Origin: Mucilaginibacter jinjuensis
GTDB lineage: Bacteria > Bacteroidota > Bacteroidia > Sphingobacteriales > Sphingobacteriaceae
Assembly (NCBI RefSeq): GCF_028596025.1
Contig: NZ_CP117167.1
Span: 5,208,001 to 5,272,000 of the forward strand
DNA: 64,000 nucleotides
Direction: 5' to 3'
The notes below the pieces were generated by a model. It saw only the letters and a program-made list of their open reading frames with translations, did no database searches and was not told the origin of the DNA. Position numbers and translations under genes: made by a program. Below, in pieces: positions 33,392 to 41,935 of this stretch (position 1 is the stretch's first letter; each line of letters opens with the position of its first letter).

Positions 33392-36211
33392 TTACTCAGC
33401 CAAACGCTCCTTCAGGAACTTACCGGTATAAGAATCCGGATCATTCACCAAGTCTTCGGGTAAACCTTCAAATACCAGCTTACCACCTTTATCGCCACCT
33501 TCGGGGCCAATATCAATTACCCAGTCTGCACTTTTAATCACATCCATATTGTGTTCAATAACAATAATGGTATTACCCTGATCTAACAGCGCATCAAACG
33601 ATTTCAATAATTTCTTAATATCTGCAAAGTGCAAGCCTGTGGTCGGCTCATCAAATATGAATAGCGTTTTGCTCGTGTTATTACCCTTGATAAGGAACGA
33701 TGCTAATTTGATCCGCTGAGCCTCTCCACCTGACAAGGTATTTGACGATTGCCCTAACTGCACGTAACCCAAACCAACATCAACCAACGGTTTCAGCTTA
33801 TTGATGATTTTCGCTTCTTTTTTGAAGAATTCCAAAGCATTGTCGATGGTCATCTCCAATACTTCTGATACGTTTTTATCCTGGTAAGTTACATCCAACA
33901 CATTTTGCTTAAAGCGTTTGCCGTTGCAGGCTTCGCAAGGCAAAAATATGTCGGCCATAAACTGCATTTCAATTTTAACCTCACCCTCGCCCTGACAAAC
34001 ATCGCAACGGCCGCCCTCTACGTTAAAAGAGAATGCAGAAGGTTTCAAGCCAGAGCCTTTGGCTGCAGGCTGAGAGGCATACAGGTTACGGATCTCGTCC
34101 CAGGCCTTTACATACGTTACCGGGTTTGAGCGTGACGAACGACCGATCGGGTTTTGATCTACCAATTCAACCTGTTCTATCTGGCTGTAATCTCCTTCAA
34201 TAGTATCGTAAGCACCGGTTTGTTCGCCATTATAGTTACCCAATACTTTTTGTAAAGCAGGGGCTAAAATACGTTTCACCAAACTGGTTTTACCAGAGCC
34301 AGATACACCGGTAACTACGGTAAGCACACCCAATGGAAATTTCGCAGTAATATTCTGGAGATTATTTTCCCTTGCTCCTTTTATAACAATAGAGTCGCTC
34401 CACTTACGGCGATGTGCCGGGATTTCGATCTCCTCACGGCGACTCAAATATCGTCCGGTCAAACTATCTGCATCAGCAATGATCTCATCATACGTACCTG
34501 CAAAAATCAGTTCACCGCCATGTGTACCGGCTTCGGGGCCAATATCAATCAGGTAATCTGCAGCCTGCATAATTTCTTCTTCGTGCTCAACCACCAATAC
34601 CGTGTTACCGGCATCGCGCAGTAATTTGAGCACAGTAATTAATCTCTGGGTATCGCGCGGGTGCAAACCGATACTTGGCTCATCCAGCACATATACCGAC
34701 CCCACCAAACTACTACCCAGTGAAGTAGCGAGGTTAATCCGCTGCGATTCCCCCCCCGATAGCGTATTTGATAAACGGTTAAGTGTTAAATAACTCAAAC
34801 CCACATCATTTAAGAAAGTAAGGCGATTGGTTATCTCCATTAATAAGCGCTTGGCAATTTTTTCGTCGTGGGCATTTAATTCCAACCCATCGAAAAACTC
34901 GCGTGCTTTATCTAAAGGCATCAATACAATATCGGTAATTGATTTGCCCGATATTTTTACATACGATGCATCCTTACGCAAACGGCTTCCCTTACATTCA
35001 GGGCAAACGGTTTTACCACGGTAACGCGATAAAATAACGCGGTATTGTATTTTGTAGGTTTGCTCTTCGAGTTCTTTGAAAAACTCATCCAGCCCGCGGA
35101 AATATTGGTTACCAGTCCACAGAACAGCTTTCTCAGCTTCTGTTAATTGGTTATACTGACGATGGATTGGAAAATCAAACTTTAATGCATGTTTCACCAA
35201 TGCATCATTCCACTCGCGCATTTTTTCACTACGCCATGGGGCAATTGCACCTTCGTATATGGTTTTACTTTTATCAGGGATAACGAGGTCCTCATCAATA
35301 CCGATAATCTTGCCATAGCCTTCGCAACGCTTACAAGCACCGTAAGGATTATTAAAGCTAAAGAAGTTTGGCGAAGGTTCTTCGAAACGGATGCCATCCA
35401 GCTCGAAACGGTCACAAAAGAAAGCTTCAGTTTCGTGCTCGGTATCGGGATGCGGGTAGCGTACGTAGCAATCGCCACGGCCTTCAAAAAAGGCAGTCTG
35501 GATTGAATCACCCATACGACTGATGGTTTCGTCATCAGTATTAACAGAAAGGCGGTCGACCACAATCCTCACCTGGTTTTCTTCGAGTGAATTGTTTACT
35601 ACACTCTCATCTTCCAGTATACTTTCAATACGGTTTAGTACGCCATTATATTCAATACGTACAAAACCCTTTTGCATCAATACAGCCAGCTCTTCTTTCA
35701 AAGAGCGGTCGTTATGCGGATGCAGCGGGCATAATATAGTAACCTGTGTTTCGGCAGGCAGGGTAGTTAAAAAATTAATAACATCTGTAGTGCTATCCCT
35801 TTTTACTCTTTTGCCAGATATTGGCGAAAGCGTATGTCCAATACGCGAGAACAGTAATTTCAGATAATCATAGATCTCTGTAGAAGTACCTACTGTAGAA
35901 CGTGGATTTGATGTGATCACCTTTTGCTCAATAGCAATAGCCGGGGCAATACCACGGATATAATCTACATCGGGTTTATTCATCCGGCCTAAAAACTGGC
36001 GGGCGTACGAGGATAAACTCTCCACATAACGGCGCTGGCCTTCGGCATAAAGGGTATCAAAAGCCAGTGACGATTTACCCGAACCCGACATGCCGGTTAT
36101 AACAACCAACTTGTTTTTAGGGATGGCAACATCAATATTTTTGAGGTTGTGCACCCGGGCACCTTTTATAATAATATGATGTTGTGGATCTGCTTCTGTT
36201 GCGTTAATCAT
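33392..36211 (-). CDS. uvrA: Excinuclease ABC subunit A
   Basis: UvrA finds bulky DNA lesions and loads UvrB in nucleotide excision repair. The 939-residue protein has two ABC ATPase units. The first Walker A is TGMSGSGKSSLAFDTLYAEG near residue 40, and the second TGVSGSGKTSLVKRILAP near residue 640. Signatures LSGGESQRI and LSGGEAQRI occur in each half. Zinc motifs appear as CKRCEGYGKI, CPECKGSRL and CDVCQGEGEV...CEACNGKRF, including the essential C-terminal finger. Length and layout are normal, and the ATG at 36211 is the family start (IIIKGARVHNLKNIDV). It is monocistronic. Confidence 0.97.
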   Translation of the reverse strand: MINATEADPQHHIIIKGARVHNLKNIDVAIPKNKLVVITGMSGSGKSSLAFDTLYAEGQRRYVESLSSYARQFLGRMNKPDVDYIRGIAPAIAIEQKVITSNPRSTVGTSTEIYDYLKLLFSRIGHTLSPISGKRVKRDSTTDVINFLTTLPAETQVTILCPLHPHNDRSLKEELAVLMQKGFVRIEYNGVLNRIESILEDESVVNNSLEENQVRIVVDRLSVNTDDETISRMGDSIQTAFFEGRGDCYVRYPHPDTEHETEAFFCDRFELDGIRFEEPSPNFFSFNNPYGACKRCEGYGKIIGIDEDLVIPDKSKTIYEGAIAPWRSEKMREWNDALVKHALKFDFPIHRQYNQLTEAEKAVLWTGNQYFRGLDEFFKELEEQTYKIQYRVILSRYRGKTVCPECKGSRLRKDASYVKISGKSITDIVLMPLDKAREFFDGLELNAHDEKIAKRLLMEITNRLTFLNDVGLSYLTLNRLSNTLSGGESQRINLATSLGSSLVGSVYVLDEPSIGLHPRDTQRLITVLKLLRDAGNTVLVVEHEEEIMQAADYLIDIGPEAGTHGGELIFAGTYDEIIADADSLTGRYLSRREEIEIPAHRRKWSDSIVIKGARENNLQNITAKFPLGVLTVVTGVSGSGKTSLVKRILAPALQKVLGNYNGEQTGAYDTIEGDYSQIEQVELVDQNPIGRSSRSNPVTYVKAWDEIRNLYASQPAAKGSGLKPSAFSFNVEGGRCDVCQGEGEVKIEMQFMADIFLPCEACNGKRFKQNVLDVTYQDKNVSEVLEMTIDNALEFFKKEAKIINKLKPLVDVGLGYVQLGQSSNTLSGGEAQRIKLASFLIKGNNTSKTLFIFDEPTTGLHFADIKKLLKSFDALLDQGNTIIVIEHNMDVIKSADWVIDIGPEGGDKGGKLVFEGLPEDLVNDPDSYTGKFLKERLAE

Positions 36212-36462
36212 AGGTACGGATATCCTGTCTTTTAAGAGGTTGCAAAAATCCTAAAAGATTTAGCATATTCCAAATAGACACTTAAAAAACTACATATTAG
36301 AGATAAACCACCTATAACAGTTTTTCAATTTAATTTGTTTGTTAACGAAATTATTGTTTTATTTGGTATAACAATTCTAAAAAAGAAAGAGGAACCCCTA
36401 TAGATTAGAACTTTACTTAAACAAGTATTTTTTAAATTAATTACGTTTAAAGTAGTAGTTCT

Positions 36463-37047
36463 ATGGATTTTCAATTGAAAAGTGATCAGGAATTAATCCA
36501 TCTATATGTTGCGGGTGATGAGAGTGGGCTGGTTGAATTAATTCGCCGCTATCAATCCAAAATATACACTTCCATTTATTTACTGGTAAAAGATCAATAT
36601 CTGGCCGAAGATATCTTTCAGGATACGTTTATTAAGGTAATTAATACCCTTAAGGCTGGGAAATACAACGAAGAAGGTAAATTTTTACCCTGGGTTACCC
36701 GCATTGGCCATAACCTGGTGATTGACCATTTCCGCCGAGAAAAACGCACACCTTTAGTTAGCAATGGCGAAGACTTTGACATTTTTGAAGTATTGGGCCA
36801 TTACGATGAAAGTACCGAAGATAAAATGGTGCGTGAGCAAACTCATAAAGACTTAAAAACATTAATCCACCTGTTACCTGCCGAGCAGAAAGAAGTGTTG
36901 ATTATGCGCCATTACGGCGATTTAAGCTTTAAAGAAATAGCCGATATAACTGATGTAAGCATAAATACAGCCTTGGGCCGTATGCGTTATGCACTTAATA
37001 ACCTGCGTAAAATGATGCAGACAAAAGAGTTGAGTTTAAAAAACTAA
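36463..37047 (+). CDS. ECF-type RNA polymerase sigma factor
   Basis: This 194-residue sigma factor directs RNA polymerase to a specific promoter set. Region 2 runs from KDQYLAEDIFQDTFIKVI to KFLPWVTRIGHNLVIDHFRREKR, and region 4 is LSFKEIADITDVSINTALGRMRYALNNLR (about residues 149-178), with no regions 1 or 3. That is the ECF layout. No anti-sigma (membrane or zinc-binding) gene follows; instead a conserved-looking 66-residue protein lies 71 bp downstream. This suggests a sigma factor not tied to the FecR or ASD-type surface system of the phylum. Targets are unknown. Confidence 0.9.
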   Translation: MDFQLKSDQELIHLYVAGDESGLVELIRRYQSKIYTSIYLLVKDQYLAEDIFQDTFIKVINTLKAGKYNEEGKFLPWVTRIGHNLVIDHFRREKRTPLVSNGEDFDIFEVLGHYDESTEDKMVREQTHKDLKTLIHLLPAEQKEVLIMRHYGDLSFKEIADITDVSINTALGRMRYALNNLRKMMQTKELSLKN

Positions 37048-37118
37048 TTAATTTTTTAATTAATTAAAATAATCCATATAAGCTTGCGTTTGTTATCATA
37101 TACAAACTTTACAAGCTT

Positions 37119-37319
37119 ATGGGTGAACTTTTTACAACAACTTTTTTAAATGTAATCAATAACCAGGATGCTATGGATAAGTCAAATGTTATCGAGAACA
37201 TGGATGCTGATGAAATGTTATTTTATCACTCGCTCCGCACCGATCTGGACCAGTTACAACTGAAACCAAATCTGCAAACTATTCATAACATCTTGAACTA
37301 CTCTAAACGGATGCGTTAG
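37119..37319 (+). CDS. 66-residue hypothetical protein after the sigma factor gene
   Basis: This small protein (MGELFTTTFLNVINNQDAM...) has an acidic middle (NMDADEMLFYHSLRTDLDQL) and a basic C-terminus (LNYSKRMR), and should be helical and soluble. It has no membrane segment, so it is not a standard anti-sigma. The position after the sigma gene and the nearby terminator at 37335 suggest a short operon. Proteins ending QTIHNILNYSKRMR occur in related genomes as far as I remember, but this is not verified. Confidence 0.65.
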   Translation: MGELFTTTFLNVINNQDAMDKSNVIENMDADEMLFYHSLRTDLDQLQLKPNLQTIHNILNYSKRMR

Positions 37320-37334
37320 GTTAAAACGATCTTT

Positions 37335-37368
37335 AATAAGAGCCGCGATTTTCATCGGGGCTCTTATT
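37335..37368 (+). terminator. Terminator ending the sigma-factor transcript, overlapping the nth promoter
   Basis: AATAAGAGCC (37335-37344) and GGCTCTTATT (37359-37368) pair perfectly, extended by GCGAT/ATCGG with one mismatch. It ends within the TATATTTG box for nth and 12 bases before its ATG. The two functions, terminator and promoter, share bases. Confidence 0.75.
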
Positions 37369-37375
37369 ATATTTG
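37368..37375 (+). promoter_or_regulatory. -7 box abutting the nth start codon
   Basis: TATATTTG matches TAnnTTTG and ends 4 bases before the ATG of nth at 37380, predicting a leaderless transcript. Confidence 0.5.
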
Positions 37376-37379
37376 TGCG

Positions 37380-38141
37380 ATGCTTAAACAAGAACGTTAC
37401 CGCCACTTTGTTGATTATTTTTCGAAGAACCAGCCCAATGCAGTTACAGAACTGCACTACTCGAACCCTTTCGAACTGCTGATAGCGGTAATCCTGTCGG
37501 CACAATGCACCGATAAACGCATTAACCAGATCACCCCTTCCCTTTTTGAACGTTACCCCACGCCAGAGTCACTGGCCGAATCGACCGTTGAAGAAATTTT
37601 CTCTTACATCCGCAGTGTAAGCTATCCTAATAACAAGGCCAAGCACCTATCGGGTATGGGCCAGATGCTGGTAGAGAAATTCAACAGCGAGGTCCCTAAT
37701 AATATGGAAGATCTGCAAAAGCTTCCGGGTGTTGGCCGCAAAACGGCTAACGTTATTGTCTCTGTTATCTTTGACGTTCCGGCAATTGCGGTAGACACTC
37801 ACGTTTTTCGCGTATCTAATCGAATAGGTTTAACTACTAATGCACGCACACCACTGGCGGTAGAAAAGCAGCTGATAGAGCATCTGCCAAAATCAACGCT
37901 AAGCGTAGCTCACCACTGGTTGATACTACATGGCCGCTATATTTGTGTAGCACGTAAACCTAAATGCGAAATATGCCCCCTCACCTATTTTTGCAAATAC
38001 TACGAGAAAAATAATACAGAAAGCGCCCTATTAAAAGCAGAAGCTGCTAAACAAAAGAAACTGGAAGCCGCCAAAAAGAAAAAGCAAAATGCAGCTACAC
38101 ATAAGGCATTGAAGAAGATTAGTGTGGATAAGAATGTTTGA
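37380..38141 (+). CDS. nth: Endonuclease III
   Basis: Nth is a DNA glycosylase/AP lyase that removes oxidised pyrimidines. The 253-residue protein has the helix-hairpin-helix LPGVGRKTANVIVS around residues 117-130, with catalytic Lys at RKT, and the catalytic Asp in VDTHVFRVSNRIGL near residue 140. The [4Fe-4S] cysteines fit C-x6-C-x2-C-x5-C in CVARKPKCEICPLTYFC. A Lys/Ala-rich tail of about 35 residues (KAEAAKQKKLEAAKKKKQNA) extends beyond the usual 215-residue length. This tail could bind DNA but is not a known domain. Confidence 0.95.
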   Translation: MLKQERYRHFVDYFSKNQPNAVTELHYSNPFELLIAVILSAQCTDKRINQITPSLFERYPTPESLAESTVEEIFSYIRSVSYPNNKAKHLSGMGQMLVEKFNSEVPNNMEDLQKLPGVGRKTANVIVSVIFDVPAIAVDTHVFRVSNRIGLTTNARTPLAVEKQLIEHLPKSTLSVAHHWLILHGRYICVARKPKCEICPLTYFCKYYEKNNTESALLKAEAAKQKKLEAAKKKKQNAATHKALKKISVDKNV

Positions 38142-38146
38142 TATGG

Positions 38147-38674
38147 CTATAGCTTTTCAAACAAAAAGTCCCGGCCTATTACATAACTATAGCCCAATTT
38201 AAATAATTTCAATTCATTAGAGCCACGATCCTTATCTCCTATAAATATAGGTTTGATTCCGTAGCGGGATAAGCATTCTGCATGAAGCGTTAATATAGTT
38301 TTAGGGCCGCTTGCAAATAATCCATGACCTTGTTTGCTTAATTGTGCTATACTTGAGTAAGAAAACAAATATCGGGATATGTCTTCGCTATCGTTGGAAA
38401 GTTGGCTTACAGCCCTGTTGATATCAATAAATAAATCCAACGCATCCTCTGTCGTTCCATTCAAATAAAGTTCTCTATATGGATCCGTATACTCTAACAG
38501 CAAAGGATGTTCTGTATAAAGCCCAATATTTTGGCTCCAGCTTCTTTTTATCAACTCTTCTTCTACTCCACTCACAGTAACTTTCCACACCGGCCCACGA
38601 ACGTTACCATAAAACCGAATAGAGAACGTCAGATACAAATCTTCATTTACAAATTCTACTGCATCAATTAGCAT
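38147..38674 (-). CDS. Hypothetical soluble protein (175 residues)
   Basis: I do not recognise this protein. It starts MLIDAVEFVNEDLYLTFSIRFYGNVRGPVWKVTVSG and is mixed alpha/beta with no membrane segment or signal. The SxHP-type motif YTEHPLLLEYTDPY and the late segment FIGDKDRGSNELKLFKLGYSYVIGR are the only striking parts. Its ATG overlaps the TAA of the tiny ORF at 38668-38748, so the two may be coupled. The compact, fast-evolving style and context between nth and a lipoprotein gene would also fit an immunity-type protein, but this is speculation. Confidence 0.55.
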   Translation of the reverse strand: MLIDAVEFVNEDLYLTFSIRFYGNVRGPVWKVTVSGVEEELIKRSWSQNIGLYTEHPLLLEYTDPYRELYLNGTTEDALDLFIDINRAVSQLSNDSEDISRYLFSYSSIAQLSKQGHGLFASGPKTILTLHAECLSRYGIKPIFIGDKDRGSNELKLFKLGYSYVIGRDFLFEKL

Positions 38675-38748
38675 ACCCGCTTATCATCAAACTCATCACT
38701 ATCTAATGCGACATTTAGTTCTTCAGGTAATTCGATATTAACAGTCAT
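38668..38748 (-). CDS. 26-residue ORF overlapping the next gene
   Basis: This ORF reads MTVNIELPEELNVALDSDEF and ends DDKRVC before a TAA that overlaps the ATG of the 175-residue gene. The opening resembles the first strand and helix of a ribbon-helix-helix or DUF-type antitoxin (xVxIELPEEL). It might be a truncated antitoxin or a short leader peptide. The start is supported only by the ATG and the overlap. Confidence 0.35.
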   Translation of the reverse strand: MTVNIELPEELNVALDSDEFDDKRVC

Positions 38749-38808
38749 AGGGTTTAAATATGCCAGCCAATATACTCACATGTATAGACTGTGGATAAAG
38801 AAATTTGA

Positions 38809-39168
38809 TTAGCGTTTTCTCCATTCTTTAATTTCAAATCCTGATACAACAGAATCTTTGTTTAAATGAATCACTAAAGACTTGGTATGAACAGGATCGA
38901 TATCAGATCCAAAATCAATTAAGGTCTCGTAAAAAAAGCTATTATCTGTTCCATCTGCTTGTGGTTGCCCTAATGAATCAATTAATTGATGAAATGTCAA
39001 ACCCTTTAACTTATGATTCTTAGTCAAGTCGTTTAACATTTCATCACGGTAGGGATAATCCCAATCTTCTTTGTAACTCCATTCACTTTTATTAAATTTT
39101 AAATTGGGTTGACAGCCTGCAATTTGCATTACAAAAAGAATTAAAAAGATTAGAATTCGTCTATTCAT
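38809..39168 (-). CDS. Hypothetical lipoprotein (119 residues)
   Basis: Starting at the ATG at 39168, the protein opens MNRRILIFLILFVMQIAGCQPN, a classic lipoprotein signal with Cys at residue 19. The mature part contains LTKNHKLKGLTFHQLIDSLGQPQ and then a beta-rich end (HLNKDSVVSGFEIKEWRK). The LxGxTxxQLIDSLGxP pattern resembles the SmpA/OmlA or BamE-like start of small outer-membrane lipoproteins, but I would not call it on that alone. It stands by itself, with a 164-bp AT-rich gap to recA. Confidence 0.62.
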   Translation of the reverse strand: MNRRILIFLILFVMQIAGCQPNLKFNKSEWSYKEDWDYPYRDEMLNDLTKNHKLKGLTFHQLIDSLGQPQADGTDNSFFYETLIDFGSDIDPVHTKSLVIHLNKDSVVSGFEIKEWRKR

Positions 39169-39354
39169 GGAATTGAAACTAGAGGCCAATATATTAATAA
39201 GGAAACAATGTGGATAAAGAATATTTGATACTCCTTATTAACTTAGGTAAGTTTACTACAATTTCGCACTAACAAAATACGCTAAAAAAATAATTTACTA
39301 ATTTTATTAGCATTTAATATTTTTATTATTACATTTGTTCAAGAAACAACGAAA

Positions 39355-40362
39355 ATGAGCAACCCGGATAAATTGAAAGCATTGCAGCTTACCTTAGATA
39401 AGCTGGAAAAGTCGTATGGCAAAGGAACCATCATGAAATTAGGCGACAATACCATTGAACCAATGGAGGCCATTTCAACCGGTTCTATTAGTTTGGATAT
39501 TGCACTCGGCATTGGCGGTTTGCCTAAAGGCCGTATTATTGAAATATATGGACCAGAGTCATCTGGTAAAACAACTTTGGCTATTCATGCAATTGCAGAA
39601 TGTCAGAAAAAAGGCGGCATCGCAGCGTTTATTGATGCGGAGCATGCTTTCGACCGTTTCTACGCTAAGAAACTGGGCGTAGATGTTGAGAACCTTTTAA
39701 TCTCACAACCAGATAACGGAGAGCAAGCATTGGAAATTGCTGATAACCTGATCCGCTCTGGCGCTATCGATATTATCGTAATTGACTCTGTGGCAGCCCT
39801 GGTTCCCAAAAGCGAAATTGAAGGGGAAATGGGCGATTCTAAAATGGGTTTACATGCCCGTTTAATGTCGCAAGCCTTACGTAAGCTTACCGGTACCATC
39901 AGCAAAACCGGATGTTGCTGTATCTTCATCAATCAATTACGTGATAAGATCGGTGTAATGTTTGGTAACCCTGAGACTACCACCGGTGGTAATGCCCTTA
40001 AATTCTACGCTTCGGTACGTTTGGATGTACGCCGTATCTCTCAAATTAAAGATACCGACGAGGTTTCTGGTAACCGCGTAAAAGTTAAGATCGTTAAAAA
40101 TAAAATTGCCCCTCCTTTCCGTATTGCCGAGTTCGACATTATGTTTGGCGAAGGTATTTCTAAAGCAGGTGAAATCATTGACCTGGGTGTTGATTATAAC
40201 ATCATTAAAAAAGCAGGTTCATGGTTTAGCTATGGCGATACCCGCTTGGGCCAGGGCCGTGATGCGGTTAAACAACTCATCCTGGATAACCCTGAATTAG
40301 CCGAGGAACTGGAAGAAAAAATCAAAGCATCTGTTACTGCCGATAAACTGGCAGAAGCATAG
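39355..40362 (+). CDS. recA: Recombinase A
   Basis: RecA pairs homologous DNA strands and activates LexA cleavage. The 335-residue protein has Walker A GPESSGKTTLAIHAI near residues 66-80, Walker B IIVIDSVAALVP near 140, the L2 loop after INQLRDKIGVMFGNPETTTGGNALKFYAS, and the short acidic end usual in Bacteroidota. The family start SNPDKLKALQLTLDKLEKSYGKGTIM matches. No LexA-type palindrome was found in the gap upstream. A 20-bp stem terminator follows. Confidence 0.97.
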   Translation: MSNPDKLKALQLTLDKLEKSYGKGTIMKLGDNTIEPMEAISTGSISLDIALGIGGLPKGRIIEIYGPESSGKTTLAIHAIAECQKKGGIAAFIDAEHAFDRFYAKKLGVDVENLLISQPDNGEQALEIADNLIRSGAIDIIVIDSVAALVPKSEIEGEMGDSKMGLHARLMSQALRKLTGTISKTGCCCIFINQLRDKIGVMFGNPETTTGGNALKFYASVRLDVRRISQIKDTDEVSGNRVKVKIVKNKIAPPFRIAEFDIMFGEGISKAGEIIDLGVDYNIIKKAGSWFSYGDTRLGQGRDAVKQLILDNPELAEELEEKIKASVTADKLAEA

Positions 40363-40375
40363 TATTATTAAAATA

Positions 40376-40419
40376 TATAAACAGAAAAGGCAGCCAATAG
40401 GCTGCCTTTTCTGTTTATA
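40376..40419. terminator. Strong 20-bp stem terminator after recA
   Basis: TATAAACAGAAAAGGCAGCC (40376-40395) and its exact reverse complement (40400-40419) form a perfect stem around AATA. It starts 13 bp after the recA stop. The symmetry would let it work for transcripts from either side. Confidence 0.85.
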
Positions 40420-40421
40420 TC

Positions 40422-40517
40422 AAATTTGTCATTGCGAGGTACGAAGCAATCTCGTAGCCGTGCAAATCAAATAAGCATTGGCGACGGGATTGCTTCGTAC
40501 CTCGCAATGACAAATTT
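40422..40517. repeat. MITE-like element with 30-bp perfect inverted repeats
   Basis: AAATTTGTCATTGCGAGGTA... (40422-40451) is an exact reverse complement of 40488-40517, with 36 unique bases between. The CATTGCGAGGTACGAAGCAA core is a repeat type seen across many Bacteroidota genomes, often as mirrored pairs. An apparent open frame across it (LRGTKQSRSRAN...) is only a by-product of the repeat. Confidence 0.8.
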
Positions 40518-40531
40518 TCATTTACTACTTA

Positions 40532-40684
40532 TCAATTATAATGTGCCGGCACCCAATGACGGCCACCATAAGGGCCATAATTATAATGCCCTTCAACATA
40601 ACCCCCTCTACGCTCACGTACTACGCACGAACTGAAACTTGCTGCTGCAACTATTAGTAGCATAAAATATTTTATCGTTTTCAT
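40532..40684 (-). CDS. Small lipoprotein (50 residues)
   Basis: Starting at the ATG at 40684 the protein reads MKTIKYFMLLIVAAASFSSC and then VVRERRGGYVEGHYNYGP. The lipobox FSSC places the lipid Cys at residue 20. The mature part is about 30 residues, rich in Gly, Tyr and His (GHYNYGPYGGRHWVPAHYN). This resembles the short Gly/His/Tyr lipoproteins common in the family (YXPGHW repeats). A longer start at 40696 is possible. Function is unknown. Confidence 0.65.
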   Translation of the reverse strand: MKTIKYFMLLIVAAASFSSCVVRERRGGYVEGHYNYGPYGGRHWVPAHYN

Positions 40685-40875
40685 GGTTGTTTTCATTTTA
40701 AAATATGACTTGCTGAAAATTGGAAGGTTTAATGGTGAGTATCGATGCAACAGTCATCGGGTGGATAAATTAGCCAATCAACTTAATCCAACTCAATCAA
40801 CAATTCAACCTCAAAATGACAAACAAATCCTGCCCAAATTGTTAATTCGTAGTACATAAATCAATTTGAGAAACA

Positions 40876-41718
40876 ATGAGTAAAGTATGGTTCATTACAG
40901 GCTGCTCCACCGGCTTTGGCAGGGAGTTGGCCAAAGAAGTACTGGGAAGCGGCTATAAAGCGGCAGTGGCTTCGCGCAATACAGATGATGTTAAAGATAT
41001 CGTAGCAGATTATCCCGAAACTGCTATTCCGGTAAAACTGGATGTTACCAAGCCCGAAGAAATTAAAGCGGCGATAGAACAGATCACCCAAAAGTTCGGC
41101 TCTATAGATGTATTGGTTAACAATGCAGGCATCGGCTATTTTGGCGCTATTGAAGAAAGCGAAGAAGATGAGATCCGACGTATGTTCGAGATCAACTTCT
41201 TTGGCTTGGCTAACGTAACCAAAGCAGTATTACCTATTATGCGTAAACAACGCAGCGGCCATATCTTAAATATAGCTTCTATCGGTGGCTTGGTTGGCTT
41301 CCCGGCTGTAGGTTTTTATAACGCTACTAAATTCGCGGTTGATGGTTTCTCTGAAGCATTATCGAAAGAAACTGCTCCACTTGGTATTAAAGTTACCGTT
41401 ATTGCACCAAGCGGTTTCCGTACCGATTGGGCTGGCCGTTCTGCTAATAACAGCAAGATTGTGATTGATGATTATAAAGAAACTGCCGAAACCAACAAGA
41501 ACAACATCCGCGGCTACAGCGGCAAACAACCCGGCGACCCAGTTCGTGCAGCAAAAGCAATGGTTGCAGTTGTTGAATCGGCAAACCCTCCATTGAGGTT
41601 ACTTTTAGGCGAAGCTGCCCTTAAAGGTGCCCGCAATAAACTGGAACAATTGAAGAAAGATTTTGATACCTGGGCCGAAACCAGCGCAGGTGCCGACTTT
41701 CCGAAAGACGAGCAATAA
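40876..41718 (+). CDS. Short-chain dehydrogenase/reductase (SDR)
   Basis: This 280-residue classical SDR has the NAD(P)-binding TGCSTGFGRELAKEV at residues 8-22, VNNAGIGYFG near 82, and the catalytic Ser in NIASIGGLVGFPAVGFYNATKFAVDGFSEAL, with the YxxxK pair (YNATK) near residue 155. The TGCSTGFGR start and long C-terminus place it in the oxidoreductase subgroup often annotated for ketone or steroid-like substrates, but the substrate is unknown. It is solitary. A perfect 22-bp palindrome follows at 41731. Confidence 0.9.
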   Translation: MSKVWFITGCSTGFGRELAKEVLGSGYKAAVASRNTDDVKDIVADYPETAIPVKLDVTKPEEIKAAIEQITQKFGSIDVLVNNAGIGYFGAIEESEEDEIRRMFEINFFGLANVTKAVLPIMRKQRSGHILNIASIGGLVGFPAVGFYNATKFAVDGFSEALSKETAPLGIKVTVIAPSGFRTDWAGRSANNSKIVIDDYKETAETNKNNIRGYSGKQPGDPVRAAKAMVAVVESANPPLRLLLGEAALKGARNKLEQLKKDFDTWAETSAGADFPKDEQ

Positions 41719-41730
41719 GAACATATCGAA

Positions 41731-41752
41731 GAGACGCAATATATTGCGTCTC
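41731..41752. repeat. Perfect 22-bp palindrome (GAGACGCAA family)
   Basis: The bases starting GAGACGCAATATATTGCGTC are self-complementary over 22 positions. They follow the SDR stop by 12 bp and precede the stop of the convergent small gene, so the hairpin may serve as a shared terminator. It is related to the palindrome at 13116-13137. Confidence 0.7.
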
Positions 41753-41754
41753 TT

Positions 41755-41925
41755 TTATTTTCCGCCGGTTTTAACGTACATATAAACAACGGCCACAACA
41801 ATGGTTATTAACACTACTACCAGGCCGGTAATACCTTTCTTTTTGTCCTGGCGCATTAGCCATATTAAAAAAGCAAAAAGAGGTATCGCAAAAACTATCC
41901 AGAAAATTAATGAAGGTCCGTTCAT
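41755..41925 (-). CDS. 56-residue small membrane protein
   Basis: The ATG at 41925 opens a frame encoding MNGPSLIFWIVFAIPLFAFL and then IWLMRQDKKKGITGLVVVLITIVVAVVYMYV with a short KTGGK tail. It therefore has two hydrophobic helices with a basic loop between (RQDKKKG), a hairpin membrane protein. Codons and the strong amphipathic design support a real gene. It is convergent with the SDR gene. The family is unknown. Confidence 0.62.
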   Translation of the reverse strand: MNGPSLIFWIVFAIPLFAFLIWLMRQDKKKGITGLVVVLITIVVAVVYMYVKTGGK

Positions 41926-41935
41926 AAATCAGTTG

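Noticed and set aside
40426..40635. A 69-codon open frame downstream of recA beginning LRGTKQSRSRAN.
   Set aside because: It is read from the inverted-repeat element at 40422-40517, a well-known source of false gene calls.
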